A DNA stretch of 26,577 nt from Candidatus Bathyarchaeota archaeon (lineage in GTDB: Archaea > Thermoproteota > Bathyarchaeia > TCS64): assembly GCA_026014515.1 (NCBI GenBank), contig JAOZIG010000114.1, positions 1 to 26,577 of the forward strand. The letters run 5' to 3'. How positions within the stretch are numbered: the stretch's first letter is position 1; each line of letters opens with the position of its first letter. Below, one piece after another: positions 15,714 through 22,883 of the stretch. The translations under genes were made by a program, and so were the position numbers. Under the pieces are notes generated by a model that did not search any database, was not told the DNA's origin, and saw only the letters and a program-made list of their open reading frames with translations.

Positions 15714-17546
15714 ATGGCAGACCTCAGCAAACCTACAGAGGAAATGCAATTTATTATCGCCACTGACGTAGGAAGCACAACCACAAAAGCCCGTTTCTTC
15801 CATAAGAAAGACGGTGAGTGGCGCTTCCTCGTAGCAGGAGAAGCACCCACGACTGTTGAAGCCCCATATGAGGATGTTACCCTTGGGGTTCAGAACGCGG
15901 TGCGAGAAGTAGAAGAGCTTACAGGACACAAGCTGCTCGCTCCTGAGGGTGGAATGATCATCCCATATGACGGCGAGAAAGGAGTTGACCTTTACTGTAC
16001 CACTAGCAGCGCAGGCGGTGGTCTACAGATGATGGTCGCCGGACTCATCAAATCAATGACAGCAGAATCAGCGAACAGGGCGGCTCTAGGAGCAGGCGCT
16101 ATCGTCATGGACGTAATCGCACGTGACGACGGCAGGCAGAGCTATCAGAAGATCCAGAGGATCAGGAGCCTAAGACCTGACATGATACTGATGGCGGGCG
16201 GAACCGATGGAGGAGCCAGCCAGCACGTAATGGAGATCGCTGAGCTAATCAAGGCAGCAGAACCAAAGCCAAGGCTAGGCGCAGCATACGAGCTGCCAAT
16301 AGTCTACGCTGGAAACAAGTCACTCAGGCCAGAGATCCAGAACCTCATGAAGGAAGGTTTCGCGCTTGAGATGGTAGACAACATCAGGCCCACTCTTGAG
16401 CAGGAGAACACAGAGCCAGCTAGGCGTGCCGTACACGAGCTATTCATGGAGCACGTCATGAGCCACGCACCAGGATACACTAAACTGATGAAGTGGACAG
16501 ACATCGATATCATGCCAACACCAGCCGGTGAGGGTATGGCTATCCAGCTTATCGCCAACACCTTCGACCAGAACGTACTGGGCGTCGGACTAGGCGGAGC
16601 AACAACAAACGTATACTCAATCGTTGAGGGCAGGTTCGTCCGTAGCGTATCAGCCAACCTAGGCATGAGCTACAGCGTAACCAACGTCATGAAGGAAGCA
16701 GGCATCGACAACATCATGCGCTGGATACCCTTCAACCTCGACAGGGAGGAAATTGCGAGCCGACTCATGAACAAGATGATTAGGCCAACCACAATCCCAC
16801 AGACACTTGAAGACTTGATTGTTGAGCACAGCGTCGCACGTGAAGCACTAAGACTAGGTCTACAGCACCACAGAACCATCGCTACAAGACTCAAAGGGGT
16901 ACAGATCGAGCGTACCATCAGCGACATGTTCGAGCAAGCAGTCGAGGACAGCTACGTCAAGATGATGAACATCGACATCTGCGCAGGAACAGGCGGCTTA
17001 TTGAGCCACGCACCACGCAGAATCCAGAGCATGCTCATCCTAACAGATGCATGGCTAACTGAAGGCATCACAAGGATGATGCAGGACAGCGTCTTCATGA
17101 TGCCACACCTAGGCGTCGTATCCACGGTATACCGTGATGCAGCTTGGAACATCTTCGACAAGGACTGTCTAGTTCGTCTAGGCACAAGCATCGCAGCATC
17201 TGGACAGGCAAAGGTCGGAGAGAAAGTCATGGACATCAAGATCGAGATGCCAAACGGCGAGGTACTTGAAGAATCAATGAAACTCGGAGACCTAAAACTC
17301 ATCGAGTTAGGTGCAGACGAGGAAGCCAAGGTATTCGTTGAGCCCGCAGCTCAGTACGATGTTGGCGAAGGCCCCGGTAAGGAGCTTGAAGCAACAGTAC
17401 AGGGAGGCGTAGCAGGCTTACTACTGGACGCCCGTGGAAGACCACTATACTTCCCAGAGGACGACCAGAAACGCAAGGAACTACTAATCAAGTGGTTCAA
17501 GGCAACGAAACTATATGACGAAGAAGCACTGGAGGCGCTAATCTAA
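15714..17546 (+). CDS. MutL/GlmL-family ASKHA protein (glutamate mutase-associated)
   Basis: A 610-residue protein of the GlmL/MutL family, which sits between the B12-dependent glutamate mutase subunits in clostridia and is thought to be an ATPase-fold helper; its biochemical role is not established. The N-terminal phosphate-binding loop 'DVGSTTTKARFF' (18-29) is typical of the actin/Hsp70/sugar-kinase fold. 'CTTSSAGGGLQMMVAGL', 'MAGGTDGG', 'VYAGNK', a second phosphate region 'GLGGATTNVYSI' and 'GTGGLLSHAP' follow. The N-terminus and length look complete. Neither glutamate mutase subunit is in the window. Its stop shares one base with the next ATG (TAATG), so the two genes are coupled. Confidence 0.9.
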   Translation: MADLSKPTEEMQFIIATDVGSTTTKARFFHKKDGEWRFLVAGEAPTTVEAPYEDVTLGVQNAVREVEELTGHKLLAPEGGMIIPYDGEKGVDLYCTTSSAGGGLQMMVAGLIKSMTAESANRAALGAGAIVMDVIARDDGRQSYQKIQRIRSLRPDMILMAGGTDGGASQHVMEIAELIKAAEPKPRLGAAYELPIVYAGNKSLRPEIQNLMKEGFALEMVDNIRPTLEQENTEPARRAVHELFMEHVMSHAPGYTKLMKWTDIDIMPTPAGEGMAIQLIANTFDQNVLGVGLGGATTNVYSIVEGRFVRSVSANLGMSYSVTNVMKEAGIDNIMRWIPFNLDREEIASRLMNKMIRPTTIPQTLEDLIVEHSVAREALRLGLQHHRTIATRLKGVQIERTISDMFEQAVEDSYVKMMNIDICAGTGGLLSHAPRRIQSMLILTDAWLTEGITRMMQDSVFMMPHLGVVSTVYRDAAWNIFDKDCLVRLGTSIAASGQAKVGEKVMDIKIEMPNGEVLEESMKLGDLKLIELGADEEAKVFVEPAAQYDVGEGPGKELEATVQGGVAGLLLDARGRPLYFPEDDQKRKELLIKWFKATKLYDEEALEALI

Positions 17547-18709
17547 TGGTAGACTTTGAAGAGAAAAAGACTGAAGAAGAAGAGACCGAAGAAGCACACG
17601 CATATACGCCTGGGCTAAAGGTCAAGAAAGCCACCATGGTCGAAAAGATGCGGAGACTACCTCTTCTAGGAGAGGTCTTCGTCAAGGAAGGCGACAAGAT
17701 TGTTCACACCGATATTGTTGCTAGGACTGAGATCAGTGGAGACCCTGAGATCGTAAAAATATCCATGATTCTAGGAATGGAGCCAGAGGATACAGAGAGA
17801 TATATGACCGTTAAGGTCGGTGACAAAGTTGAGAAAGGTCAACAGGTAGCCTTCTACAAGGCGCTTTTTGGCTTGATCAAGAAAGAGGTCAAGGCACCAG
17901 TAACCGGAACCCTTGAGAGCTTCAGCGAGGTCACAGGACAAGCGATCATCAGAGGTGCCCCAATCCCCGTAGAGGTTGACGCATACATCCCCGGAGAAGT
18001 AGTCGAGGTAATGCCCAAAGAAGGAGCAATAATCGAGACAAACGCAGCCTTCATCCAAGGAATCTTTGGAATCGGCGGCGAGGTACACGGAGACATCCAC
18101 ATAGTCACACCACAAAACGACCAAGTTTTAGAAGCTGACATGATCACACCAGAGCACAAGGGCAAGATCCTAGTCGGAGGCTGCTTGGTCACACTTGAAG
18201 CCTTGAAGAAGGCTGTAGAGATCGGTGTCTCTGCTATCGTCAGCGGCGGAATCCGTCACGACGACTTGACAACATTCACTGGTGAAGAGATCGGCGTAGC
18301 CATCACTGGACAGGAAGAGGTAGGAATCACAGTGATCATCACTGAGGGATTCGGAACCATGAACATGAGCCAGAGAACCTTTGACCTACTAAAAGAGTTC
18401 GAGGGCTACAGCGCATCCGTAAACGGTACCACACAGATCAGGGCAGGCGTACTGCGTCCAGAGATCATCATCCCACACGATATGGTCGAAGATGAGGAAG
18501 GCGAAGGTCTATCACAGGGTATGGTGCCAGGAACCCCAATCAGGATTATCAGGCAGCCCTACTTCGGAGCAATCGGTAAGGTACACAGCCTACCCGTTGA
18601 GCTTCAGAGACTAGAGTCTGAGAGCATGGTTCGTGTCGTCAACATCGAGCTTGATGATGGCGAAGTAGTAACTGTGCCAAGGGCAAACGTCGAGATAATC
18701 GAGGAGTAA
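17546..18709 (+). CDS. barrel-sandwich plus KOW-like protein coupled to MutL (unknown function)
   Basis: I know no named family. After an acidic, disordered start (1-20), residues about 85-145 look like a biotinyl/lipoyl-type barrel-sandwich ('VKVGDKVEKGQQVA', 'VKAPVTGTLESFSEVTGQ'). There is no biotin-type 'AMKM' or lipoyl lysine, so this is probably structural, as in RnfC-like proteins. Residues 150-320 form an alpha/beta region with 'KILVGGCLVTLEALKKAVEI' and 'GFGTMNMSQRTFDLL'. The end (about 338-387) resembles a KOW/SH3-like barrel: 'FGAIGKVHSLP', then 'VRVVNIELDDGEVVTVPRAN'. GGAGG lies 11 bases before the ATG. One-base overlap with mutL implies joint function. Confidence 0.8.
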   Translation: MVDFEEKKTEEEETEEAHAYTPGLKVKKATMVEKMRRLPLLGEVFVKEGDKIVHTDIVARTEISGDPEIVKISMILGMEPEDTERYMTVKVGDKVEKGQQVAFYKALFGLIKKEVKAPVTGTLESFSEVTGQAIIRGAPIPVEVDAYIPGEVVEVMPKEGAIIETNAAFIQGIFGIGGEVHGDIHIVTPQNDQVLEADMITPEHKGKILVGGCLVTLEALKKAVEIGVSAIVSGGIRHDDLTTFTGEEIGVAITGQEEVGITVIITEGFGTMNMSQRTFDLLKEFEGYSASVNGTTQIRAGVLRPEIIIPHDMVEDEEGEGLSQGMVPGTPIRIIRQPYFGAIGKVHSLPVELQRLESESMVRVVNIELDDGEVVTVPRANVEIIEE

Positions 18710-18726
18710 TCCTCCCCCCGTTTTTT
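18701..18726 (+). terminator. intrinsic-type terminator after the mutL operon
   Basis: GAGGA (18701-18705), a four-base loop and TCCTC (18710-18714) form a perfect five-base stem overlapping the stop codon, followed after a C-run by TTTTTT (18721-18726). It lies just before the end of the convergent DUF362 gene. Confidence 0.55.
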
Positions 18727-18727
18727 C

Positions 18728-19552
18728 TTATATTCTTTGAAAGTTTCTCTTTACAGAATCAATACTGTTTCCAATGACATCTATGTCTGTCATTGTACCG
18801 ATCCCACTCTCATGACTCCACTTTATGTGATCAATCTCCACCGGTGTGAATCCCATCACCTGTGCTGCAACCGAGTCAGCGGCAACAGGGTCAACACTAG
18901 CAATTACTGTATCCATCTTGACAGGTTTTCCGTGGACGGGTCCTTTTCCCTCCATTGCTATGAAACCATCTATGATGGTTACATGTGGGGGTAGTGTCTT
19001 GTTGATATCGTGGATTACCTTGTCCATTCCCCGTACATGGTATTGTCCCTTGAACTTGGTTGTGAGCATACCAAACATATTCTTGAGTCCAAGGGTTACC
19101 TTGGTGCTCATATGGGTCTTGAGCTTCGCAGCAGAAACAATACCTGATTCTGTTGCGATTTTTGCTACCTTTATCTTCTTTAGTTCCCTACCACCGGGTA
19201 CTTCGAGCTCAATTTTTTCGTCCACATGGCGCATATTAATGAAAGGTACATCAAGGCGTTCACCTAGTTCACTCATGCCGCTGGCTATCCAAGCCTTGTC
19301 AGCGTTTGTAGTCTGGGCATCAGATTCAACGATAATGACTTCTTTTCCAAGTTCTCTAAGCCTGTTAACCAATGCCTCGACTATTATCGGGTCTGTGGTG
19401 GCTCCTGTCTCCCAGTTCTTTGTGGTGATAAAATTAACCTTGATCAAAACCCTGTCCCAGTCGGCTAAGGCATCAGCGATTGGTATTACATCTAGGGCTC
19501 TGTAGACCGTCTCTAGGCTTCTCTCATCCTTGATTAAGGCTACACGACTCAT
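18728..19552 (-). CDS. DUF362 domain protein
   Basis: A 274-residue soluble protein of the DUF362 family. Characteristic blocks are 'DRVLIKVNFI' near residues 33-42, 'VIIVESDAQTT', 'KLKTHMSTKVTLGLKNMFGM' in the middle, 'VTIIDGFIAMEGKGPVHG' and 'VIASVDPVAADSVAAQVMGF'. Some family members carry ferredoxin-type 4Fe-4S cysteines; this one has none, so it is the cluster-less form. The function of the family is not settled. The ATG at 19552 has AGGGGGT just upstream, only three bases away, and a possible TATA element (CATCTAAAAG on the minus strand) lies further upstream. It lies 48 bases downstream of the small membrane-anchored protein gene and may share its transcript. Confidence 0.87.
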   Translation of the reverse strand: MSRVALIKDERSLETVYRALDVIPIADALADWDRVLIKVNFITTKNWETGATTDPIIVEALVNRLRELGKEVIIVESDAQTTNADKAWIASGMSELGERLDVPFINMRHVDEKIELEVPGGRELKKIKVAKIATESGIVSAAKLKTHMSTKVTLGLKNMFGMLTTKFKGQYHVRGMDKVIHDINKTLPPHVTIIDGFIAMEGKGPVHGKPVKMDTVIASVDPVAADSVAAQVMGFTPVEIDHIKWSHESGIGTMTDIDVIGNSIDSVKRNFQRI

Positions 19553-19600
19553 AGTACCCCCTAGTTGTGGAGGCTTTTAGATGGTTCCTATGTTGCCTGT

Positions 19601-20032
19601 TTATGGTCTCCACTCGTATAGGTTTCCATTTACATTTACAAGGAGTATGGGTGATTCCGGTGTCTCTGCGGTGAACACTATCTTTCTGTCTATTGCCTTC
19701 GCTCTGAACTCAGCGTAATCAAGCTTTTCCGTCTGGTCACCTGAGTATTCCTCAGAGTATTCAGTAAAGACACATCCATTTGCCTCAAGGTCCTCAATAG
19801 CCTTGGTTATGTTCCAAACCGTCTCTGCACTAGCATTCAATGAGATTTCCTCGGGTGGCGCCGTTGACATAGAGGCTGGTTTAAACAAGTCATCACCGAA
19901 GAGTGACCCTCCGCCCCATGGCCCATTTACGGTAAGCCAGAAAAGACATCCCACAAAGAGAACAATACTTAGCAGTAACACAAGGGTCGCAAGAACGCCA
20001 ACACGCCCACTCCTGTACCCGTTCGTTCGCAT
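19601..20032 (-). CDS. small membrane-anchored hypothetical protein
   Basis: I do not recognise this 143-residue protein. A short basic N-terminus (MRTNGYRSGR) is followed by one strong membrane segment (about 11-34), then a Gly/Pro-rich linker and a polar domain of about 90 residues ('ETVWNITKAIEDLEANGCVF', 'AEFRAKAIDRKIVFTAETPE'). The positive-inside rule predicts the domain lies outside the cytoplasm. The membrane segment has a Cys ('FVGCLF') but no clear lipobox. A strong TATA box about 20 bases before the ATG predicts a leaderless message. Downstream on the same strand is the DUF362 gene. Confidence 0.7.
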   Translation of the reverse strand: MRTNGYRSGRVGVLATLVLLLSIVLFVGCLFWLTVNGPWGGGSLFGDDLFKPASMSTAPPEEISLNASAETVWNITKAIEDLEANGCVFTEYSEEYSGDQTEKLDYAEFRAKAIDRKIVFTAETPESPILLVNVNGNLYEWRP

Positions 20033-20045
20033 GTATAGACACTTG

Positions 20046-20058
20046 AATATTTTTTAAA
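20046..20058 (-). promoter_or_regulatory. TATA box for the membrane-anchored protein gene
   Basis: The minus strand reads TTTAAAAAATATT about 20 bases before the ATG at 20032, so transcription should begin at or near the start codon. Confidence 0.5.
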
Positions 20059-20123
20059 GGGATTTGCGGAGGCTATCTACCTACTCTTGGTATAAACCAG
20101 AAGTATAGGGTAGGAGTATAGAT

Positions 20124-21023
20124 TTACCCGTTTTTTACCCATTTCGCATATAAATAGAAGCCCAAAAGACTTGGTTTTACCGAGTGATCCGCGCCCTCAA
20201 CCCCTTTTATGTGGTCCTTTAACTCATGATCCTCCCGCATGGTTAACGCAACTAAGTCATCAAGACGCATACCATCATCAACAATCTTCTCCGCGAGCCT
20301 CATCCAGAGCCTAGTCCGAGAACTAATCCTTTCAAGATACATTTCTGGGTCTTTATATGCTCCAAAATGAGCCACACAAAGGGTTTCAGGGTCGAGTGAC
20401 CGAATTAAATCAATACTCTCAAGCGCCTGAACCGGGTTGTGAGGCGGGGGGCTCGCAGGCCTAACTGGACCGCCATCTCCAATGGTATGTCCAATAGCGT
20501 CCCCAACAAACGCAGTCCTAGAGTCGGGCTCAAAATAACATTGACTGTGGCTGCTGTGTCCCGGTGTCCAATAGACTTCCAAGGTGACTCCATCTAAGTC
20601 AATTATCTCATGGTCTCTGGAAGCTTGCACCCTTGATTCTTGTACTCCTCTGATCTCACCATACTCCAGTATCCGTTCACCGAAAAGCCTCTCAGCGGCA
20701 TCCCTAAGCTTAGAGGGCTCAACCATATGGGCAACGCCTTTCGGGTGACAGTATAGCATTGATTCCGGGTACTCGTTGAGAAGCAGCCAGCTACCGCCAG
20801 CGTGATCAAGATGAATATGTGTAGCCAGAACCCAATCAAGGTTCTTTACGCCTAGCTTTCGCATTTCATCTATTACTCCTCTGGTTTGGCTTGTTGGACC
20901 CGGGTCAATAACCGCGTTTTTCTCCCCTGTGACAAGGTATGTTCCCAGTATCCCTGTTTTACCGTTTATCGGTGCATCAATCACTGTAATGTTATCAGAT
21001 AGTCGCTGAGAGGACATTGGCAT
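20124..21023 (-). CDS. metallo-beta-lactamase-fold hydrolase
   Basis: This 299-residue protein has the full MBL metal site: 'THIHLDHAGG' (68-77; His69, His71, Asp73, His74), a His in 'WTPGHSSHS', Asp in 'AFVGDAIG' and a late His in 'VAHFGAYK'. The order and C-terminal helical part resemble the glyoxalase II-like/LACTB2-type group, which hydrolyses thioesters or ester bonds; the substrate cannot be stated. No signal peptide is present, so it is cytosolic. The start may be the ATG at 21023 or the one at 21017. It lies 44 bases downstream of the symporter gene on the same strand, with a T-rich stretch and A/T-rich possible promoter in between. Confidence 0.88.
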   Translation of the reverse strand: MPMSSQRLSDNITVIDAPINGKTGILGTYLVTGEKNAVIDPGPTSQTRGVIDEMRKLGVKNLDWVLATHIHLDHAGGSWLLLNEYPESMLYCHPKGVAHMVEPSKLRDAAERLFGERILEYGEIRGVQESRVQASRDHEIIDLDGVTLEVYWTPGHSSHSQCYFEPDSRTAFVGDAIGHTIGDGGPVRPASPPPHNPVQALESIDLIRSLDPETLCVAHFGAYKDPEMYLERISSRTRLWMRLAEKIVDDGMRLDDLVALTMREDHELKDHIKGVEGADHSVKPSLLGFYLYAKWVKNG

Positions 21024-21067
21024 CAGTGATAACGTGATACAAAATAACAGTATTGAAAAAAGAGAAG

Positions 21068-22528
21068 TTATTTCTCCAGCATCGAGACCCCGAAAGTCAC
21101 GATAAAACTCAGGGGTATGCTTACGATTCCGGGGTTAGCCAATGGGAATATGGCTCCTGCGCCCATAATGGTAGGTCCTATCAGGATTAAGCCACATGAA
21201 CTCAGCAAACCAGTCCAGATGCCTAGTGATACTCCTCTTGCGGTTGTACCCTTCCAGAACAAGACGCTAATCAACGCAGGTAGGTTGGCTGAAGCCGCGA
21301 TGGCAAACGCCAAACCCACCAAGAACGCGACGTTCATTCCCTTAGCGACTATGCCTAGTATGATGGCCGCGATTCCTACACCTATCGCGGTGATCTTGGT
21401 CATTCTCAGCGTCTGTGCATCATCCTGTGTGTTGCCCAGATAAACTGTCCATATATCGTGGCTGATGGCTCCAGCCGCCGCCATGATCAAACCAGAGACC
21501 GTTCCAAGTATAGTGGCGAACGCTATACTGGATATCAATCCAAAGAATATCTCTCCTCCGATAAACTCCGCGAGGAGCGGAGCCGAGAGGTTCTGGTTAG
21601 TTGGGTCAACTGTCATGAAATGCATTGCACCTAACCCAAGGAACAGCGTCAAAACGTAGAACACACCGATTGCTGCAATAGCGATCACCGTTGAGCGTCT
21701 CGCATCAGCTGGAGTGGGTACTGTATAGTATCTGATCAACACATGTGGCAACGCAGCGGTTCCCAGAATAAGGGCCAACGCTAAACTCAGGAAATCCAGT
21801 GGATTCGTGAACTTGATGCCTGGGCTAAGGAAGGCACTTCCATCCATTACACCCGAGGGGGTCGTCAACGCCGGGTTATCCAAGATGTTTGCGATAAAAC
21901 CTACGGGTCCTAGCCCAGTAACCCACAGCACTCCCCCTGTCAATGCAAAAGCTGCTATTAGGAGTAGGAAGCCCTTGATGAACTGGACATAGGTTGTGGA
22001 GACCATTCCTGCGGTTGCAACAATTGTGATTACTAGAGCGCCGACTAGAATTACTCCCACCTCATAACTCAATCCCAGTAGTGGCTGGACTATAGAGCCC
22101 GCTCCCACAATCTGTGGGATCAAGTAGAACAAACTTACAACCAAGGTGCTTACTGCGCCGGCGAGTCGTACTCCACGATCCTCTAGTCTGAAAAGTAAAG
22201 CGTCACAGAAGGTATACTTACCGCACCGCCTCAAGGGCTCAGCGACAATCAACAACGCAACGATCCAGCCAGCTAGGAACCCTATACTATACAGGAAGCC
22301 GTCAAACCCGAAGAACGCTATCATACCCGCGATACCTAGGAACGAAGCAGCGGAAAGATAGTCACCAGCGAAAGCGATACCATTAACAAGCCACTTGACG
22401 CCTCCACCAGCTACGAAGTAGTGGCTAGCGGTTTTGACTTGTTTGGCTGCCCAGAAGCTGATGCCTAGGGTTATTGCGGTGATGACTAGGAATAATGCTA
22501 CAGCTATTGGCTGGAATGTGTACTCCAT
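21068..22528 (-). CDS. sodium:solute symporter, acetate permease (ActP) type
   Basis: A 486-residue transporter of the SSS family with about 13 membrane segments. 'FAGDYLSAASFLGIAGMIA' near TM2, 'RRCGKYTFCDALLFR' and 'VSTTYVQFIKGFLLL' are typical of the ActP/MctC branch, which takes up acetate or other short monocarboxylates with sodium. The start ATG follows the TAA of the small DUF485-like gene with no gap (TAAATG), and GGTGA overlaps the end of that gene as ribosome site. This pairing matches the yjcH-actP arrangement known in bacteria. Acetate or short-acid uptake is likely, and gluconeogenesis through the PEP carboxykinase in this window would be a natural use. Confidence 0.9.
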   Translation of the reverse strand: MEYTFQPIAVALFLVITAITLGISFWAAKQVKTASHYFVAGGGVKWLVNGIAFAGDYLSAASFLGIAGMIAFFGFDGFLYSIGFLAGWIVALLIVAEPLRRCGKYTFCDALLFRLEDRGVRLAGAVSTLVVSLFYLIPQIVGAGSIVQPLLGLSYEVGVILVGALVITIVATAGMVSTTYVQFIKGFLLLIAAFALTGGVLWVTGLGPVGFIANILDNPALTTPSGVMDGSAFLSPGIKFTNPLDFLSLALALILGTAALPHVLIRYYTVPTPADARRSTVIAIAAIGVFYVLTLFLGLGAMHFMTVDPTNQNLSAPLLAEFIGGEIFFGLISSIAFATILGTVSGLIMAAAGAISHDIWTVYLGNTQDDAQTLRMTKITAIGVGIAAIILGIVAKGMNVAFLVGLAFAIAASANLPALISVLFWKGTTARGVSLGIWTGLLSSCGLILIGPTIMGAGAIFPLANPGIVSIPLSFIVTFGVSMLEK

Positions 22529-22795
22529 TTAGTTCACCCCCGTCTCCACTTGACCAGCGTACCAGTTGTAATATACGGCGATGACTATCGCGGATATTAT
22601 GATTAACATCCCACCTACTATGCCGACATTCAATCCAAAAACGCGTGTCATGAGTATGTTCTTGTTGAAAGTGCCTGCGATTGTGAATAGGAAGTAGCCT
22701 ACAATGTAAACTATGAAGAGTATGAGTCCCATCTTGAAGGTTTTCTTATCCTTCTCTGGGACTGCCATGATGTCTTCTGGTTTTTTTTCTGTCAT
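22529..22795 (-). CDS. DUF485-like small membrane subunit of the symporter
   Basis: An 88-residue protein with two membrane segments (about 21-43 and 56-78), resembling the DUF485/YjcH partner of ActP permeases. The open frame extends to 22954, but that part overlaps the M14 gene and has no ribosome site. The ATG at 22795 has GAGGC six bases upstream and a TATA box at a suitable distance, so it is the start. It directly abuts the symporter gene. It probably assists assembly or activity of the permease; its exact function in the family is unproven. Confidence 0.85.
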   Translation of the reverse strand: MTEKKPEDIMAVPEKDKKTFKMGLILFIVYIVGYFLFTIAGTFNKNILMTRVFGLNVGIVGGMLIIISAIVIAVYYNWYAGQVETGVN

Positions 22796-22823
22796 ACAAT
22801 GCCTCAAAGAGTTTGAATAAAGG

Positions 22824-22842
22824 CATATATTGTATATATGAT
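22824..22842 (-). promoter_or_regulatory. TATA box of the symporter operon
   Basis: The minus strand contains ATCATATATACAATATATG, a strong and nearly palindromic TATA region. Transcription is expected near 22806-22811, just before the GAGGC ribosome site of the DUF485-like gene. Confidence 0.55.
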
Positions 22843-22856
22843 AAGAGCTTTTCCCG

Positions 22857-22883
22857 AAAAAAGTAGGGGAATTAAGCTGCCCC
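22857..22883 (-). terminator. possible terminator after the M14 peptidase gene
   Basis: On the minus strand GGGG and CCCC flank a ten-base loop across the stop codon, followed three bases later by TTTTTT. The stem is short, so the T-run may be the main signal. Confidence 0.4.

Noticed and set aside
17798..17980. Biotin or lipoyl attachment domain in the MutL partner protein
   Set aside because: The fold pattern is there, but no lysine lies in an AMKM-like or DKA-like turn, so covalent modification is not supported.
18846..19505. 219-codon plus-strand open frame
   Set aside because: It is fully antisense to the DUF362 gene, whose family motifs are intact, and its composition is that of a shadow.
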